Shown one piece after another: positions 54,405-62,363 of a DNA stretch of 64,000 nt. Below the pieces are notes generated by a model. That model made no database searches. It worked only from the letters and a program-made list of their open reading frames with translations, and was not told where the DNA came from. Origin of the DNA: Hyphomicrobiales bacterium (lineage in GTDB: Bacteria > Pseudomonadota > Alphaproteobacteria > Rhizobiales > Methylopilaceae); assembly GCA_022842205.1 (NCBI GenBank), contig JALHQA010000001.1:62001-126000 (forward strand), given 5' to 3'. The position numbers and the translations under genes were made by a program. Every line of letters begins with the position of its first letter. Positions within the stretch are counted from its first letter, which is position 1.

Positions 54405-55760
54405 ATGGTTTTCATGGCGGGCTCGTTCGGGCCAGCGCGGCTGCGGATTCTGGTGGCGGAGACGGACGCCATCGCCGCGCGGGGAATGGCTGCGGCTCTG
54501 GCAGCCGGACTTCTCAACGCCGAGGTCGAAATCGCGGACAGCCTCGAATCGGCCGAAGCACGGCTGCGCGGCATTCGCTTTTCGGCGCTCGTCGCCGGTG
54601 GAACGCTCGGCACCGCGGCCATCGCGCGGCTCAGGCCGCTGATGCAGGGCCCGCTTGTCGTGGCGGGCATCGCCGATCCGGCGAAAGCGCTGCAACAGGG
54701 CGCCGATGCCGCGCTGCCGATTGCCCTGCCCGGCCTCCTGATCGAACAGCTGGTCGCCTGCATCGCGGCCAGGCCCGTCGCCGATATTCCTCATGAGAGC
54801 CAATCCGGGTTCGAGAGCTTCATCGGCGCGTCCGCCACCATGCGCGATGTCTACGCCTCCATTGCCCGCGTCGCGCCGTCGAAGGCCGCCGTCTTCGTCA
54901 CCGGCGAAAGCGGCACCGGCAAGGAACTCGCGGCACTCGCGGTCCACGCCCGTTCAGGACGCAGCGGCGGTTTCATCGCGCTGAACTGCGGCGCAATCCC
55001 GAAGGAACTCATCGAGAGCGAAATCTTCGGCCATATGCGCGGCGCGTTCACCGGCGCGGTCGAAGAGCGCATCGGCGCCGCCGAGGCCGCTCATGGCGGT
55101 ACGCTGTTCCTCGACGAAATCTGCGAGATGGATTTCGCCCTGCAGGCAAAGCTGCTGCGCTTCGTGCAGACCGGCGAAGTCCGCCGGGTCGGCGGCACCA
55201 AGTCGAAGAAGGTCGATGTCCGCATCGTCTGCGCCACCAACCGCGATCCGAAGGCCGAGGTGAAGGCCGGGCGCTTCCGCGAGGATCTGTTCTACCGGCT
55301 GCATGTTCTGCCGGTCCATCTGCCGCCGTTGCGCGACCGCGGTACGGACACCGTGATGCTGGCGCGCGCATTTCTCTCGCGGCTGTCGCGCGAGGAAGAC
55401 CGCAGCTTCGCCGGTTTCGACCCGCTGGCCGAGCGGCTGATCGCCTCCTACGCCTGGCCGGGCAATGTGCGCGAACTCGAAGCCGTCATCCGCCGCGTCG
55501 TCGTGCTGAACGACGGCAGTCTCGTCACCGGCGACATGCTGCCGGACGAGATCGCATCCTCGGTGCTGCGCCAGCCGCACGCGAGCCAGAGAACGTCGCG
55601 CGAGATCCTGCCGATGTGGGTGCAGGAGGAGCGCATCATCGAGGAGGCGCTCGCGGCCTTCGGCGGCAACATCTCCCGCGCCGCCGCGGCGCTCGAGATC
55701 AACCCCTCGACGATCTACCGCCGCCGGCAGACGGGGGCGCGCAAGGCGGCCGCGGAGTAA
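54405..55760 (+). CDS. sigma-54 activator with degenerate receiver (LuxO-like C-terminus)
   Basis: From ATG 54405 (GGGAG upstream), 451 residues. Residues 14-130 have a receiver-like alpha/beta pattern but no acceptor Asp: the position reads [10 protein letters not shown] with Ala64, and the conserved Lys is also missing. The AAA+ domain is intact: Walker A GESGTGKE at 167-174, GAFTGA at 213-218 for sigma-54 contact, and [14 protein letters not shown]. The C-terminal Fis-type HTH ends [21 protein letters not shown], very like LuxO. It should switch on sigma-54 promoters without phosphorylation of its own receiver, perhaps by partner binding. Confidence 0.9.
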   Translation: MVFMAGSFGPARLRILVAETDAIAARGMAAALAAGLLNAEVEIADSLESAEARLRGIRFSALVAGGTLGTAAIARLRPLMQGPLVVAGIADPAKALQQGADAALPIALPGLLIEQLVACIAARPVADIPHESQSGFESFIGASATMRDVYASIARVAPSKAAVFVTGESGTGKELAALAVHARSGRSGGFIALNCGAIPKELIESEIFGHMRGAFTGAVEERIGAAEAAHGGTLFLDEICEMDFALQAKLLRFVQTGEVRRVGGTKSKKVDVRIVCATNRDPKAEVKAGRFREDLFYRLHVLPVHLPPLRDRGTDTVMLARAFLSRLSREEDRSFAGFDPLAERLIASYAWPGNVRELEAVIRRVVVLNDGSLVTGDMLPDEIASSVLRQPHASQRTSREILPMWVQEERIIEEALAAFGGNISRAAAALEINPSTIYRRRQTGARKAAAE

Positions 55761-55764
55761 GCAT

Positions 55765-55877
55765 GTCCCGGGGCCGCGAAGCGGAGCCGGGGACCCATAC
55801 GCCGTGAAGCTGCGGTTTAAATCTCTGCTGCTGCGGAGTATGGGTCCCGGACAGCGGCTGCGCCGCTTCCGGGAGAC
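55765..55877. repeat. palindromic intergenic repeat
   Basis: Fills nearly the whole gap between the sigma-54 activator and the MFS gene. GGGACCCATAC (55789-55799) is mirrored by GTATGGGTCCC near 55838-55848, and each half holds its own hairpin (CCCGG...CCGGGG and CCCGGACAGCGG...CCGCTTCCGGG). It begins TGTCCCGG and ends CGGGAGACA. The element at 59313-59472 has the same box order, so this looks like a dispersed REP/BIME-like family. A role as a terminator is possible. Confidence 0.65.
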
Positions 55878-55880
55878 ACA

Positions 55881-57158
55881 TCACTCCTTCCGCAGCAGAT
55901 ACACGCCGACTCCGAACCCGACTGCGCTAGCAGCGAGTATGTAATAGGCCGGCGCCAGCGGATCGAGCTGCAGCAGACCGGTGACGATCAGCGGCGTCAG
56001 CCCGCCGAAGATCGCGTAGGCGACGTTGTAGGAGAACGACACGCCGGAAAAGCGCACATTCGCCGGGAAACTCCGCACCAGAACATAAGGCACGCCGCCG
56101 ATCGTGCCGACCGCGAAACCCGCCAGTCCGTACAGCGGCATCAGAAGCTGCGGGTGATCGAACAGAAGATAGTAGAAGGCGAAGGTCGCGGCGGCGAGCA
56201 GCACCATCCCGAATACGAAGAACTTCCCTGCCCCGATGCGATCGATGGTGAGGCCGGCCAGCACGCAGGCAACGGTCAAGGCGAGCGTCGCCACGCTGTT
56301 TGCCTTCAGTGCCGACAGCGCGTCGAAACCATAGACTTTCTGCAGCAGCGTCGGGGTCATGAGGATGACCACAACAATCGCAGCTGACAGCAGGAAGGTC
56401 AGCAGCATCGAAACGACGACGGCGCCGAGATGCTTGTGCACCACGACCTTCAGCGGCAGCTGCGCCGACAGCGCCTTGCGCGCGCGCATCGCCTCGAACA
56501 CCGGCGTCTCCTCCAGCCAGCGCCGCAGCCAGAACGACACGAGGCCGAACACACCGCCAAGCACGAACGGATAGCGCCAGGCAAAATCGTGCACTTCCTG
56601 CGGCGTGTAGACGGTGTTCAGCGCCGTCGCGACGAGCGAGCCGATCAGGATGCCGGCCGTGAGGCCGCAGGTCAGCGTGCCGGTCGCATAGCCGATATGG
56701 CGCTCGGGCACATGCTCGGCCGTGAATACCCAGGCCCCGGGCACCTCGCCGCCGATGGCCGCGCCCTGAAGAACGCGGAACAGAAGAAGCAAAATCGGCG
56801 CGCCGACGCCGAGCGTCGCATAGGTCGGCAGCAGCGCGATGCCGAGCGTTGCCACCGCCATCAGGAATATGGACAGCGCGAAGATGCGTTTCCGTCCGAA
56901 GCGGTCGCCGAAATGCGCCAGCACGATGCCGCCGAGCGGGCGCGCCAGATAGCCGGCGGCGAAAATGCCGAAAGCCTGAAGGTCGCGCAGCCATTCCGGC
57001 ACTTCCGGCGGGAAGAACAGGCTGGACAGAACGGTGACGAAAAAGACGAAGATGATGAAGTCGTAGAATTCGAGAGCGCCGCCGAGCGCGGCCAGCCCCA
57101 GCGTGCGGTAATCGTTGCGGCCGAGCGCTCTCGGCGCGGCCAGCGCGGTATCGGTCAT
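55881..57158 (-). CDS. MFS transporter, metabolite:H+ symporter (ProP/MHS-like)
   Basis: A 425-residue, twelve-helix major facilitator. Seen are GGALEFYDFIIFVFF in helix 1, the loop 2-3 signature LARPLGGIVLAHFGDRFGRKR and AIGGEVPGAWVFTAEHVPE, as in MHS-type carriers of organic acids, proline or betaine. The substrate is unknown. Its promoter should lie in the 57159-57235 stretch just before the tandem repeats. Confidence 0.92.
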   Translation of the reverse strand: MTDTALAAPRALGRNDYRTLGLAALGGALEFYDFIIFVFFVTVLSSLFFPPEVPEWLRDLQAFGIFAAGYLARPLGGIVLAHFGDRFGRKRIFALSIFLMAVATLGIALLPTYATLGVGAPILLLLFRVLQGAAIGGEVPGAWVFTAEHVPERHIGYATGTLTCGLTAGILIGSLVATALNTVYTPQEVHDFAWRYPFVLGGVFGLVSFWLRRWLEETPVFEAMRARKALSAQLPLKVVVHKHLGAVVVSMLLTFLLSAAIVVVILMTPTLLQKVYGFDALSALKANSVATLALTVACVLAGLTIDRIGAGKFFVFGMVLLAAATFAFYYLLFDHPQLLMPLYGLAGFAVGTIGGVPYVLVRSFPANVRFSGVSFSYNVAYAIFGGLTPLIVTGLLQLDPLAPAYYILAASAVGFGVGVYLLRKE

Positions 57159-57235
57159 GGGTGTCCCCCGGCGTTCCCCTCGCCCTCATACGCCCAATCA
57201 TAAGCGGAGGGAATGCGCCGCATCACGCAGGCGCA

Positions 57236-57640
57236 TTAAGCTCCGGGACGGGACCGGAACGAACGCGGCACGAATCACCGATCTTCCGATGTTCCCGGTC
57301 CGTCCGCACAAGATGATGTGCCGTCAGGCTTTCCGGCACACATCCGGCGGCTCGGAAATCGGGTTCGTGGGCGGTCCGGGAGGTTAACGGCGCGTGCCAC
57401 GATGGAACATGTGCGCCGTGCGGAATGCGCGGCTCGGCCACAACCGCCGCGGTTCAGGACTACCGTTAAGCTTTGGCCGGGAGCAGGAACATAGGCCGCA
57501 CGAATCGCTGACACTGCGATGTTCCCGGTCCGTCCATACCAGATGCTGTGCCGCATCACATGGATTGGCATATGTCCGGCCATTCGCAGGGACGATCCGG
57601 GCTGCAGGCCGGTTAACGGCGCGTGCCGCGCCGGGACGGG
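57236..57640. repeat. ~230-bp imperfect tandem duplication in a 506-bp gene-free gap
   Basis: Two related units start at TTAAGCT (57236 and 57466). Matching blocks recur at constant spacing: CGATGTTCCCGGTCCGTCC at 57287 and 57517 (230 bp apart) and GGTTAACGGCGCGTGCC at 57382 and 57611 (229 bp apart), with GCACGAATC before and a diverged stretch between. The second copy is complete only to about 57640. No convincing gene is seen in 57159-57664; the open frames across it, which repeat the same translated pattern, follow from the duplication. It lies between the MFS and LysR genes. Confidence 0.75.
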
Positions 57641-57664
57641 GATATTGCAGCGAGCGGCCTGTCG

Positions 57665-58585
57665 TTACGACGCACTCTCCGGCAGCTTGCAGCTGTCGGG
57701 AATCGGAAAGCGTTCGAAATGTTCGACCAGCGTGTCGATCAGCGTGCGCACCTTGCCGGGCAGATAGGCGCCCGGCGGACGGACGACATACACACCAAGT
57801 TCCGGCAGCGCGTAGTCGCGCAGCAGCCGCACGAGCTTTCCGTCCTCCAGCGGCTGGATCAGGAAAAACGCCGGCAGAACCGCAATGCCGAGGCCATGGA
57901 GCGCCCATGCCACCTGCGCATCGCCATTGTCGGCGCGCAGCCGCCCTTCCGTCCGCACCGCTATGGTGTCCTTACCCTTCCGGAAGCGCAGTTCCCGCAC
58001 CGCCGCGCCGCTGTAGATGATGCAGGAATGCTTGAGAAGATCGTGCGGCGTCTCCGGCGCGCCGCGCCGCTCGATATAGGCCGGGCTCGCGACGACCATG
58101 GCCTGCACTTCCGCGAGCCGGCGGGCAATGAGGTTCGGATCGCGCAGGTCGCCGACGCGGATCGCCGCATCGAATTTCTCGCCGACAAGATCGACTGAAC
58201 GGTCGCTGAACGAGACATCGAGTTCGAGCTTCGGATGGCGGCACGCCATGTCGCCCAGAATCGGCGCGATGAAATTGACGAAGGACAGCGGCGCCGACAC
58301 GCGCAGGCGCCCGATCACCTCGCCGCTCTGCTGCGCGACAGCCTCCCGCGCCTCCTCAAGCTCGGCGAGGATGCGCTCGCTGCGCCCCTTCAGTTCAAGT
58401 CCGGCCTCTGTCGGGGTCACGCCGCGCGCCGTGCGGCTGAGGAGGCGGGCACCGAGATCCTCCTCCAGCCGCGCGATGCGGCGGCTGACGATGGATTTCG
58501 ACATGCCCAGCCGTTCGGCCGCCCGGTTCAGCCCGCCGTTTTCGACCACGGCGACAAAGGCCCTGAGGTCATCGAGATCGTTCAC
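57665..58585 (-). CDS. LysR family regulator of azoR
   Basis: Start at GTG 58585, with AAGGA six bases upstream; 306 residues. The HTH is LRAFVAVVENGGLNRAAERLG plus SKSIVSRRIARLEEDLG, and the effector domain follows. A divergent azoreductase gene begins 103 bp away, so azoR is the likely target. The gene's downstream side meets the tandem repeats. Confidence 0.92.
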   Translation of the reverse strand: MNDLDDLRAFVAVVENGGLNRAAERLGMSKSIVSRRIARLEEDLGARLLSRTARGVTPTEAGLELKGRSERILAELEEAREAVAQQSGEVIGRLRVSAPLSFVNFIAPILGDMACRHPKLELDVSFSDRSVDLVGEKFDAAIRVGDLRDPNLIARRLAEVQAMVVASPAYIERRGAPETPHDLLKHSCIIYSGAAVRELRFRKGKDTIAVRTEGRLRADNGDAQVAWALHGLGIAVLPAFFLIQPLEDGKLVRLLRDYALPELGVYVVRPPGAYLPGKVRTLIDTLVEHFERFPIPDSCKLPESAS

Positions 58586-58627
58586 GAGTGTTCCTTTATC
58601 CGCAACACATTGGTGCATTTTATACGC

Positions 58628-58654
58628 CTAGTGGCGCGATTTATGAAACACTAG
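58628..58654. promoter_or_regulatory. candidate operator, CTAGTG-N15-CACTAG
   Basis: A perfect 6-bp inverted repeat with arms 21 bp apart (two helical turns) lies between the divergent lysR and azoR genes: CTAGTG at 58628-58633, CACTAG at 58649-58654. The position, about 35-60 bp before the azoR start, suits a LysR activator site. Not proven. Confidence 0.5.
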
Positions 58655-58687
58655 TTCTGTGGAACCAGATTTTTGGAGGGTTTCACA

Positions 58688-59308
58688 ATGTCCTCGGTTC
58701 TTGTCCTCACCAGCAGCGCGCTCGGTGATGCCTCTATTTCCAACCAGCTTGTCGGCGAGGCCGTCGATCGTCTGCGCGCGGGCAATCCGGGCCTCCGGGT
58801 CGTTTCGCGCGATCTTGGCGCCAACCCGATCCCGCATCTGACGGCGGATTCGACCGCCGCCATCCGGGGCGCGGAACCCGCCAACGACGCGCAGCTGAGC
58901 GCCCGCCACCTGTCGGACGAGTTGATCGCGGAGTTGAAGGCCGCCGACACCATCGTCATCGGCGCGCCGATGTACAATTTCGGCATCCCGTCTACGCTGA
59001 AGGCGTGGTTCGATCATGTGCTGCGCGCCGGCGTGACGTTCCGCTACGGCGAGAACGGCCCGGAAGGTCTCCTGCCCGGCAAGAAGGCCATCGTGGTCGA
59101 GAGCCGCGGCGGGCTTTACAGCGAAGGCCCGGCGCAGGCGCTGGACTCGCAGGAGCCGCATCTCCGGACAATGCTCGGCTTTGTCGGCATCTCCGACGTC
59201 TCGTTCGTGCGCGCCGAAAAGCTCGGAATGGGTGATGTCGAAGGCGCCCTCGCCTCTGCCCGGGTCCAGCTCGGCAAGGCGGTCGAGGCGACACGCCTCG
59301 CGGCGTGA
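58688..59308 (+). CDS. azoR: FMN-dependent NADH-azoreductase
   Basis: From ATG 58688 (GGAGGG upstream), 206 residues of the flavodoxin-like AzoR family, which reduces quinones and azo compounds with NADH. The FMN-binding TSSALGDASISNQL near residue 8 and GAPMYNFGIPSTLKAWFDHV near residue 94 are typical, as is SRGGLYSEGP. It is divergent from a LysR gene, the usual regulation for quinone-responsive reductases. Confidence 0.94.
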   Translation: MSSVLVLTSSALGDASISNQLVGEAVDRLRAGNPGLRVVSRDLGANPIPHLTADSTAAIRGAEPANDAQLSARHLSDELIAELKAADTIVIGAPMYNFGIPSTLKAWFDHVLRAGVTFRYGENGPEGLLPGKKAIVVESRGGLYSEGPAQALDSQEPHLRTMLGFVGISDVSFVRAEKLGMGDVEGALASARVQLGKAVEATRLAA

Positions 59309-59312
59309 CCTT

Positions 59313-59472
59313 CGGCGTGTCCCGGACAAGCGAGGCGGAAGCCGAGCCCCGATCCGGGACCCAGGAGCAAAGCGCGCCGCAGGCGCTCTAAGGAGCGGCT
59401 CCGCCGCATACAAATGCTGGGCCCCGGATCACGCGACATGCTTCGCATGCGCGGTCCGGGGCGCCTTTCCCT
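59313..59472. repeat. palindromic intergenic repeat, same family as 55765
   Basis: Occupies the gap between azoR and hisS. It starts GTGTCCCGG, continues with GATCCGGGACCCAGG, and later has GGGCCCCGGATC...GCGGTCCGGGGCGCC; the core GCGACATGC-TTC-GCATGCGCG (59432-59453) is a hairpin. Its order of boxes (TGTCCCGG, CGGGACCCA, then the mirror images) is the same as that of the 55765-55877 element. Confidence 0.6.
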
Positions 59473-59508
59473 TGCCCCTCGGGCAACCGCGCGCTACCAC
59501 GCGCGACC

Positions 59509-61038
59509 ATGTCTTCTAAAGAATCCAACCGCCTGAAAGCGCGCCTTGCGCGCGGCTTTGCCGATCGCGGCCCCGCCGAACTCGCCGCCACCCGCCGGAT
59601 GGTCGAGACCATCCGCAGGGTCTACGAGCTGTGGGGCTTCGAGGCGCTGGAAACGCCGTTCATCGAATACACCGACGCGCTCGGCAAATTCCTGCCCGAC
59701 CAGGACCGCCCGAACGAAGGCGTGTTTTCCTTCCAGGACGACGACGAGCAGTGGCTGTCGCTGCGCTACGACCTGACGGCGCCCCTCGCCCGCTATGCGG
59801 CGGAGAACTGGGACCGCATTCCGAAGCCGTTCCGTACCTACCGTTTCGGCCCGGTCTTCCGGAACGAGAAGCCCGGTCCCGGCCGCTTCCGCCAGTTTCT
59901 GCAGTTCGACGCCGACACGGTCGGCGCGCCGAGCGTGCTGGCCGACGCCGAGATGTGCATGATGGCTGCGGACGCGCTGGAGGCGCTCGGCATCCCGCGC
60001 GGTCAATACGTCATCAAGGTCAACAACCGGAAGGTTCTCGACGGCGTGATGGAGGCCATCGGCATCGGCGGCGACGAGAATGCCGGCAAGCGCCTGACCG
60101 TGCTGCGCGCCATCGACAAGCTGGACCGGCTCGGTGTCGAGGGCGTGAAGCTGCTGCTTGGCAAGGGCCGTAAGGACGAGAGCGGGGATTTCACGAAGGG
60201 TGCGGGGCTGGAGGACGTTCAAATCTCGCAAATGCAGCGCTTCATCGAAATCGGCCTCCTTGCCGATAAAATCAATACGTCGCATTCCAGTTGGGATTCC
60301 AACTATTCTGAGAAACTACTTGATGACATGATGGTCGCGTTTGGGACGACGACCGCCGCCCGAGAAGGCATTCTTGAACTTAAGGAAATTGCCTCTGTAA
60401 TCAGCAATGCTGGATACGCTGGCCGCGTATTGATTACTCCCTCCGTCGTGCGCGGCCTCGAATATTACACCGGCCCGGTTTACGAGGCCGAACTGCTCAT
60501 TCCCGTAACAGATGACGAAGGCCGCAAGGTCAGCTTCGGCTCGGTCGGCGGCGGCGGCCGTTACGACGGCCTGATCGCGCGCTTCCGTGGCGAGGCAGCG
60601 CCCGCGACCGGTTTCTCCATCGGCGTCTCGCGGCTTCAGGCCGCCTTGCAGGCGCTCGGCAAGGGCGCGGCGGAACCGCCCGGCCCGGTCGTCGTGCTGG
60701 TGATGGACAAGGACCGCACCGCCGACTACCTCGCGCTTGCACACACGCTGCGCAGCGACGGCATCGCCGCCGAGATCTATCTCGGCTCGTCCGGCATGAA
60801 CGCGCAGATGAAATATGCCGACCGCCGCCGCTCGCCCGTCGCCGTCATTCAGGGTTCGAACGAAAAAGAGGCCGGCGAAGTCACGGTGAAGGACCTCGTG
60901 CTCGGCAAGGAAATGTCGAAGAAGATCGAAGACCGCGCGGCGTGGACGGAAGAGCGTCCGGGTCAGGTGACGGTCAAGGAAGCCGATCTTGTAAAGACGG
61001 TGCGTGAGATGCTGGGGCGGTATTCCCCTCTCCCATAG
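59509..61038 (+). CDS. hisS: histidyl-tRNA synthetase
   Basis: A 509-residue class II synthetase of the long alphaproteobacterial type. Motif 2 is [18 protein letters not shown], and the histidine motif is [17 protein letters not shown]; motif 3 is GFSIGVSRL. Residues about 245-304 (60241-60420), in the insertion domain, have only about 47% G+C against about 67% just before (my count), with codons unlike the rest. The final codons and TAG run into the repeat at 61019. The G-1-independent tRNA-His type is known in this class and fits the family. Confidence 0.95.
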   Translation: MSSKESNRLKARLARGFADRGPAELAATRRMVETIRRVYELWGFEALETPFIEYTDALGKFLPDQDRPNEGVFSFQDDDEQWLSLRYDLTAPLARYAAENWDRIPKPFRTYRFGPVFRNEKPGPGRFRQFLQFDADTVGAPSVLADAEMCMMAADALEALGIPRGQYVIKVNNRKVLDGVMEAIGIGGDENAGKRLTVLRAIDKLDRLGVEGVKLLLGKGRKDESGDFTKGAGLEDVQISQMQRFIEIGLLADKINTSHSSWDSNYSEKLLDDMMVAFGTTTAAREGILELKEIASVISNAGYAGRVLITPSVVRGLEYYTGPVYEAELLIPVTDDEGRKVSFGSVGGGGRYDGLIARFRGEAAPATGFSIGVSRLQAALQALGKGAAEPPGPVVVLVMDKDRTADYLALAHTLRSDGIAAEIYLGSSGMNAQMKYADRRRSPVAVIQGSNEKEAGEVTVKDLVLGKEMSKKIEDRAAWTEERPGQVTVKEADLVKTVREMLGRYSPLP

Positions 61039-61166
61039 GGAGAGGGCCGACTCATCGCGACAGCGATCAGCGGGGTGAGGGGTTACGATCCCTCGATAGT
61101 CCTTACACCCTCGCCCGGCCGCGGCTTCGCCGCGACTCGACCTCTCCACTTGGGAGAGGAATACAG
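61019..61166. repeat. CCTCTCCC-type repeat spanning the ends of hisS and the PAP2 gene
   Basis: Arms GTATTCCCCTCTCCC (61020-61034) and GGGAGAGGAATAC (61154-61166) face each other, with inner hairpins CCTCTCCC-ATA-GGGAGAGG and GCGGC-TTC-GCCGC. The element includes the last six codons and stop of hisS and about the last 28 codons of the PAP2 gene. This kind of CCTCTCCC/GGGAGAGG element is a familiar intergenic repeat in Rhizobiales. Confidence 0.7.
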
Positions 61167-61940
61167 AAACGCCCGCCCGATATAGTGCAGCGGCCTCAGC
61201 CGCCCCTGCCCGTCAAACCGGAACACGATGCGCCGCCGCGCCAGCGCACGGGCAAACAGCCACGACACCACCGCGCCGAGCGCGACGCCGCCAAGAATGT
61301 CGGACGGATAATGCGCGCCGGTCGCCACGCGCCCGAAGGCGATGACGAGGCCCGCGATCAGCAGCGGTATGCGCGCGCGTGGAAAGAGCAGCGCCAGCGC
61401 GACGGCGCAGGACATGATGGTCGTCGTATGGCCCGACGGGAAGCTGGCCCAGCTTGATCCCGGCCCGAACATGTCGAACGCCAGATGGCCGTGTTCCTCA
61501 AAGAGCTTCGGGCGCGCGCGGCCGATGACGAATTTCAGGAGGCTCGCCATGAGGCCCGCGACGACGACCGCCGCCAGCACATAGAACGAGGCCGCGACGC
61601 GCGTCAGGTCCTGCGCCCGCGTGCGGACCGGATGTTCGCCGATGTCGCGCACCAGACTGACGACGATCATCACGACACACAGCACATAGATCCATAGCCC
61701 CTCGCCCAGCCAGTTGAAAAACTCGAACAGGGGTTCGAGCGCTTCCGGCAGCGCGTCACGGATGTCGCGGACGTAAGGGTCTGCAAAGACGGCAAGAACG
61801 ATCAGTCCCGCAACGAGCGCGAGGAGCACTAGCAGCGCCTTTCCGGGCGTCGCGGGCAGGATTCCGAAACGGCTGTCGCGGCTCCGCATCCCGACAAGGG
61901 ACCGGAAACGCGAGGTGTTGCGGCGGGCTGCGTGTCTCAT
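61083..61940 (-). CDS. PAP2-family membrane phosphatase
   Basis: From ATG 61940, 285 residues, with several helices and the three PAP2 motifs: KFVIGRARPKL, PSGHTTTI and ATGAHYPSDILGG, so it dephosphorylates a lipid phosphate or undecaprenyl diphosphate at the membrane. The last about 28 residues (from LYSSPKWRG) come from the repeat element and are unlikely to be functional. It ends convergent to hisS. It follows the small gene at 61963 by 22 bp. Confidence 0.9.
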   Translation of the reverse strand: MRHAARRNTSRFRSLVGMRSRDSRFGILPATPGKALLVLLALVAGLIVLAVFADPYVRDIRDALPEALEPLFEFFNWLGEGLWIYVLCVVMIVVSLVRDIGEHPVRTRAQDLTRVAASFYVLAAVVVAGLMASLLKFVIGRARPKLFEEHGHLAFDMFGPGSSWASFPSGHTTTIMSCAVALALLFPRARIPLLIAGLVIAFGRVATGAHYPSDILGGVALGAVVSWLFARALARRRIVFRFDGQGRLRPLHYIGRAFLYSSPKWRGRVAAKPRPGEGVRTIEGS

Positions 61941-61962
61941 TGCGCGGCGGACAATGCCGGGA

Positions 61963-62238
61963 TCAAACGAGATTTGCCAGCGCGCCCGCGACATCGTCAT
62001 CGGATACGTAAGCCATTGCCCTGGAAATCTTCACGGCCTTGGTCCGCTGCCCTTTGCGCATCACGAGGATGAAGGTCTCGGCGCCGCCCTCGCAGGCCGG
62101 ATCGCCGCAATCGATCTGGCTGACCGTCACCGCATCGTCTTCGCCCAGAACGAGAATCTCTCGCGCCCGCGCCGCGATGCGCTTCGACGCTTCCGAACCC
62201 GCCTTTTCCTTGTGACGACCGAGGCGAAACAGACCCAT
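61963..62238 (-). CDS. hypothetical protein with CGDPxC motif
   Basis: A 91-residue soluble protein. The N-terminus is basic (LGRHKEKAGSEASKRIAARA); the centre has QIDCGDPACEGGAETFILV with two Cys in a C-x4-C pattern, and the C-terminus is a helix with YVSDDDVAGAL. I do not recognise the family. It heads a two-gene unit with the PAP2 gene and is divergent from hisZ, sharing its 125-bp control region. Confidence 0.7.
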   Translation of the reverse strand: MGLFRLGRHKEKAGSEASKRIAARAREILVLGEDDAVTVSQIDCGDPACEGGAETFILVMRKGQRTKAVKISRAMAYVSDDDVAGALANLV

Positions 62239-62290
62239 GGCCCCTCATATTACCCAGCTAGGGCCGAGCCAAGGCCGAGTCACGATTATC

Positions 62291-62355
62291 CAAATGAGTA
62301 AATTATTGACCTTTCGAGTTCTTATCGCTTGCCAATTCGATACAAATGGATAAAT
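62291..62355. promoter_or_regulatory. paired 13-bp direct repeats upstream of hisZ
   Basis: CAAATGAGTAAAT (62291-62303) and CAAATGGATAAAT (62343-62355) differ in two bases and are 52 bp apart, about five helical turns. They lie in an AT-rich segment of the 125-bp region between the divergent hypothetical gene and hisZ; a TTGACC -35-like hexamer (62306-62311) follows the first copy, though I see no good -10 at the right distance. They are candidate operators for the helix-turn-helix at the front of HisZ. Confidence 0.5.
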
Positions 62356-62363
62356 AGGCCGCC

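Noticed and set aside
57384-57908. Minus-strand frames over the tandem repeat with repeated translated pattern
   Set aside because: The repeated residues follow from the DNA duplication; no ribosome-binding site or family similarity, and the frame runs into the LysR gene.
62306-62334. A TTGACC -35 box with a matching -10 upstream of hisZ
   Set aside because: The -35-like hexamer is present, but no good -10 is found 16-18 bp downstream, so I do not call a promoter.
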